From UBA1412 sp964609795 (GTDB taxonomy: Bacteria > Verrucomicrobiota > Verrucomicrobiia > Limisphaerales > UBA1412), in the NCBI GenBank assembly GCA_964609795.1, contig CAZSTC010000048.1, positions 1-16,437 on the forward strand: a DNA stretch of 16,437 nucleotides, read 5' to 3'. Each line of letters starts with the position of its first letter. Position 1 is the first letter of the stretch. Shown here one piece after another: positions 15,655 to 16,437 of the stretch. Under the pieces are notes generated by a model that had not been told where the DNA came from, searched no databases, and saw nothing but the letters and a program-made list of their open reading frames with translations. The translations under genes were made by a program, and so were the position numbers.

Positions 15655-15975
15655 TTGACAGGTTTTCTGTCATGTTTGGTAGCTTGCGTAGGATTAACTC
15701 TTGCTGCTACATGTTGGAAACATACTGCATATTATTGTGGAGCCCAGACAATTACTGGCTACCCGCTTGGATTCAAGGTAAGCTGTAATGATCCGCGGGG
15801 CTCAGTGCGATCTGGAACCTCCTTCAGTAATATGGGCTACACAGGCTATCAAATTACTACGGAAGACTGTCATTGGTCCTGCATTGCCTTTGATATATTC
15901 AACAATGCATACCCGTTATCAGATGACGGTCAGGTGCTGGGATCTGATGTGTCTGGGAATCCATGTAGTAGTTAG
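15655..15975 (+). CDS. Small Cys-rich exported protein, TTG start
   Basis: This 106-residue protein of unknown family starts at TTG; AGAGAG (15643-15648) gives a ribosome site at 6-base spacing, and no ATG is available before the membrane-type N-terminus. Residues 4-19 are hydrophobic (signal peptide or anchor) and are followed by six Cys at 20, 28, 44, 72, 76 and 104, with a CHWSC motif at 72-76. The mature part is rich in Gly, Ser, Tyr and Asn and short of charge, as in disulfide-stabilised secreted proteins. LAATC at 16-20 is only a poor lipobox. It lies 54 bp after the exported-protein gene and 36 bp before a MauE/DoxX-like gene. MauE-type proteins serve disulfide formation in the Cys-rich methylamine dehydrogenase light chain, so this could be a client of its neighbour; that is inference. 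Confidence 0.65.
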   Translation: MTGFLSCLVACVGLTLAATCWKHTAYYCGAQTITGYPLGFKVSCNDPRGSVRSGTSFSNMGYTGYQITTEDCHWSCIAFDIFNNAYPLSDDGQVLGSDVSGNPCSS

Positions 15976-16011
15976 CTAGATAATTGCATTGCCTTCCCCA
16001 AAAGGGTTTGT

Positions 16012-16437
16012 ATGTTTTATCGTATATTAGACAAAACAGGGAGTTGGTGGTACAGTGTAAGCTGTGCCACCCTCCTTTTCGTGACGGCGATGCTCAAATT
16101 ACATGCTGTTTTTTCTTCGTCGGCATTGATTGTAGATCAGACAGATCCTGTTTTTCATATTTCCAATCGTCTATTGATGCTGATAGTGGCCATCGTAGAA
16201 TTAACGGCGGGAGTTACTTTGCTTTTGAACTTTTCGCAGAAGCTTAATCTGGGCTTGATCGGCTGGATAGGATTGAGCTTTCTCTCATACCATATCTTTT
16301 CCTGGATAGTGGGGGGAGCTTCCTGTCCCTGTCTGGGAAAACTGGTAACGCTCTCTCCCTGGTTGGATGCACGGCAGAGCGTTTTTATCTGGTCAATTAT
16401 CCTCTATTTGCTGGCTGGACCCTTCTGGCTCATGCCG
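16012..16437 (+). CDS. MauE/DoxX-like redox membrane protein (partial, runs off window)
   Basis: The frame opens with ATG at 16012, has AAGGG at 5-base spacing, and stays open for 142 codons to the window edge with no stop. Four membrane segments are apparent, about 15-34, 52-73, 80-100 and 123-140. Between the third and fourth lies GGASCPCLGKL (101-111), a CxCxG motif typical of MauE-type proteins of the DoxX superfamily, which are linked to disulfide formation or thiol chemistry at the periplasmic face. The pattern of TM2 (LIVAIVELTAGVTLL) with its Glu also fits. It is the third gene of the AT-rich unit, directly after the Cys-rich exported protein. The C-terminus is outside the window. The family call is by motif and topology only. 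Confidence 0.7.
   Translation, partial: MFYRILDKTGSWWYSVSCATLLFVTAMLKLHAVFSSSALIVDQTDPVFHISNRLLMLIVAIVELTAGVTLLLNFSQKLNLGLIGWIGLSFLSYHIFSWIVGGASCPCLGKLVTLSPWLDARQSVFIWSIILYLLAGPFWLMP

Noticed and set aside
15984..16247. Plus-strand 87-codon ORF at the right end.
   Set aside because: It is in another frame of the MauE-like gene, which has a better ribosome site, membrane segments and a longer open frame.

Overview
The window looks like the chromosome of a Gram-negative, PVC-type bacterium, with Verrucomicrobiota, Kiritimatiellota or Lentisphaerota most likely. Evidence for this is Tat-exported Gfo/Idh/MocA oxidoreductases, secreted glycan-active enzymes, a full sigma-54 factor and a UVDE-type repair nuclease. 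The phylum is an inference; no rRNA or tRNA gene is present to fix it. Most of the window is GC-rich, and many long antisense ORFs there are shadows. The last ~2 kb is clearly AT-richer by eye.

Left part (1-5765): a 1013-residue secreted glycosidase-like protein on the minus strand is divergent from a secreted GH43-type hydrolase, with about 125 bp between the starts. The GH43 gene converges with rpoN (sigma-54), with only 8 bp between the stops. A -24/-12-like element lies just behind the rpoN start, pointing away from rpoN.

Middle (5766-9383): two very similar Tat-signal Gfo/Idh/MocA oxidoreductases lie in the same direction, each with its own promoter-like sequence and hairpin terminator. 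Between them are a perfect 16-bp inverted repeat and a run of exactly 100 N, which is a scaffold gap. What truly lies between the two copies is therefore unknown.

Phage-derived island (9467-11486): an intact Mu gp29-like portal gene is followed by a short Mu gpI-like protease gene. The pair sits between two terminators, with no other virion, terminase or integration genes in the window. This looks like a domesticated or relic Mu-type head module.

Right part (11518-16437): a secreted endonuclease/exonuclease/phosphatase-fold protein (minus strand), an unrecognised small membrane protein, and a UV damage endonuclease with an extra C-terminal region. Then comes an AT-richer set of three genes that is probably one transcription unit: a C-terminally anchored exported protein, a Cys-rich secreted small protein with a TTG start, and a MauE/DoxX-like redox membrane protein that runs off the window. 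The last two suggest a small exported protein that needs disulfide handling. This cassette and the isolated portal/protease pair are the two best candidates for something undescribed.
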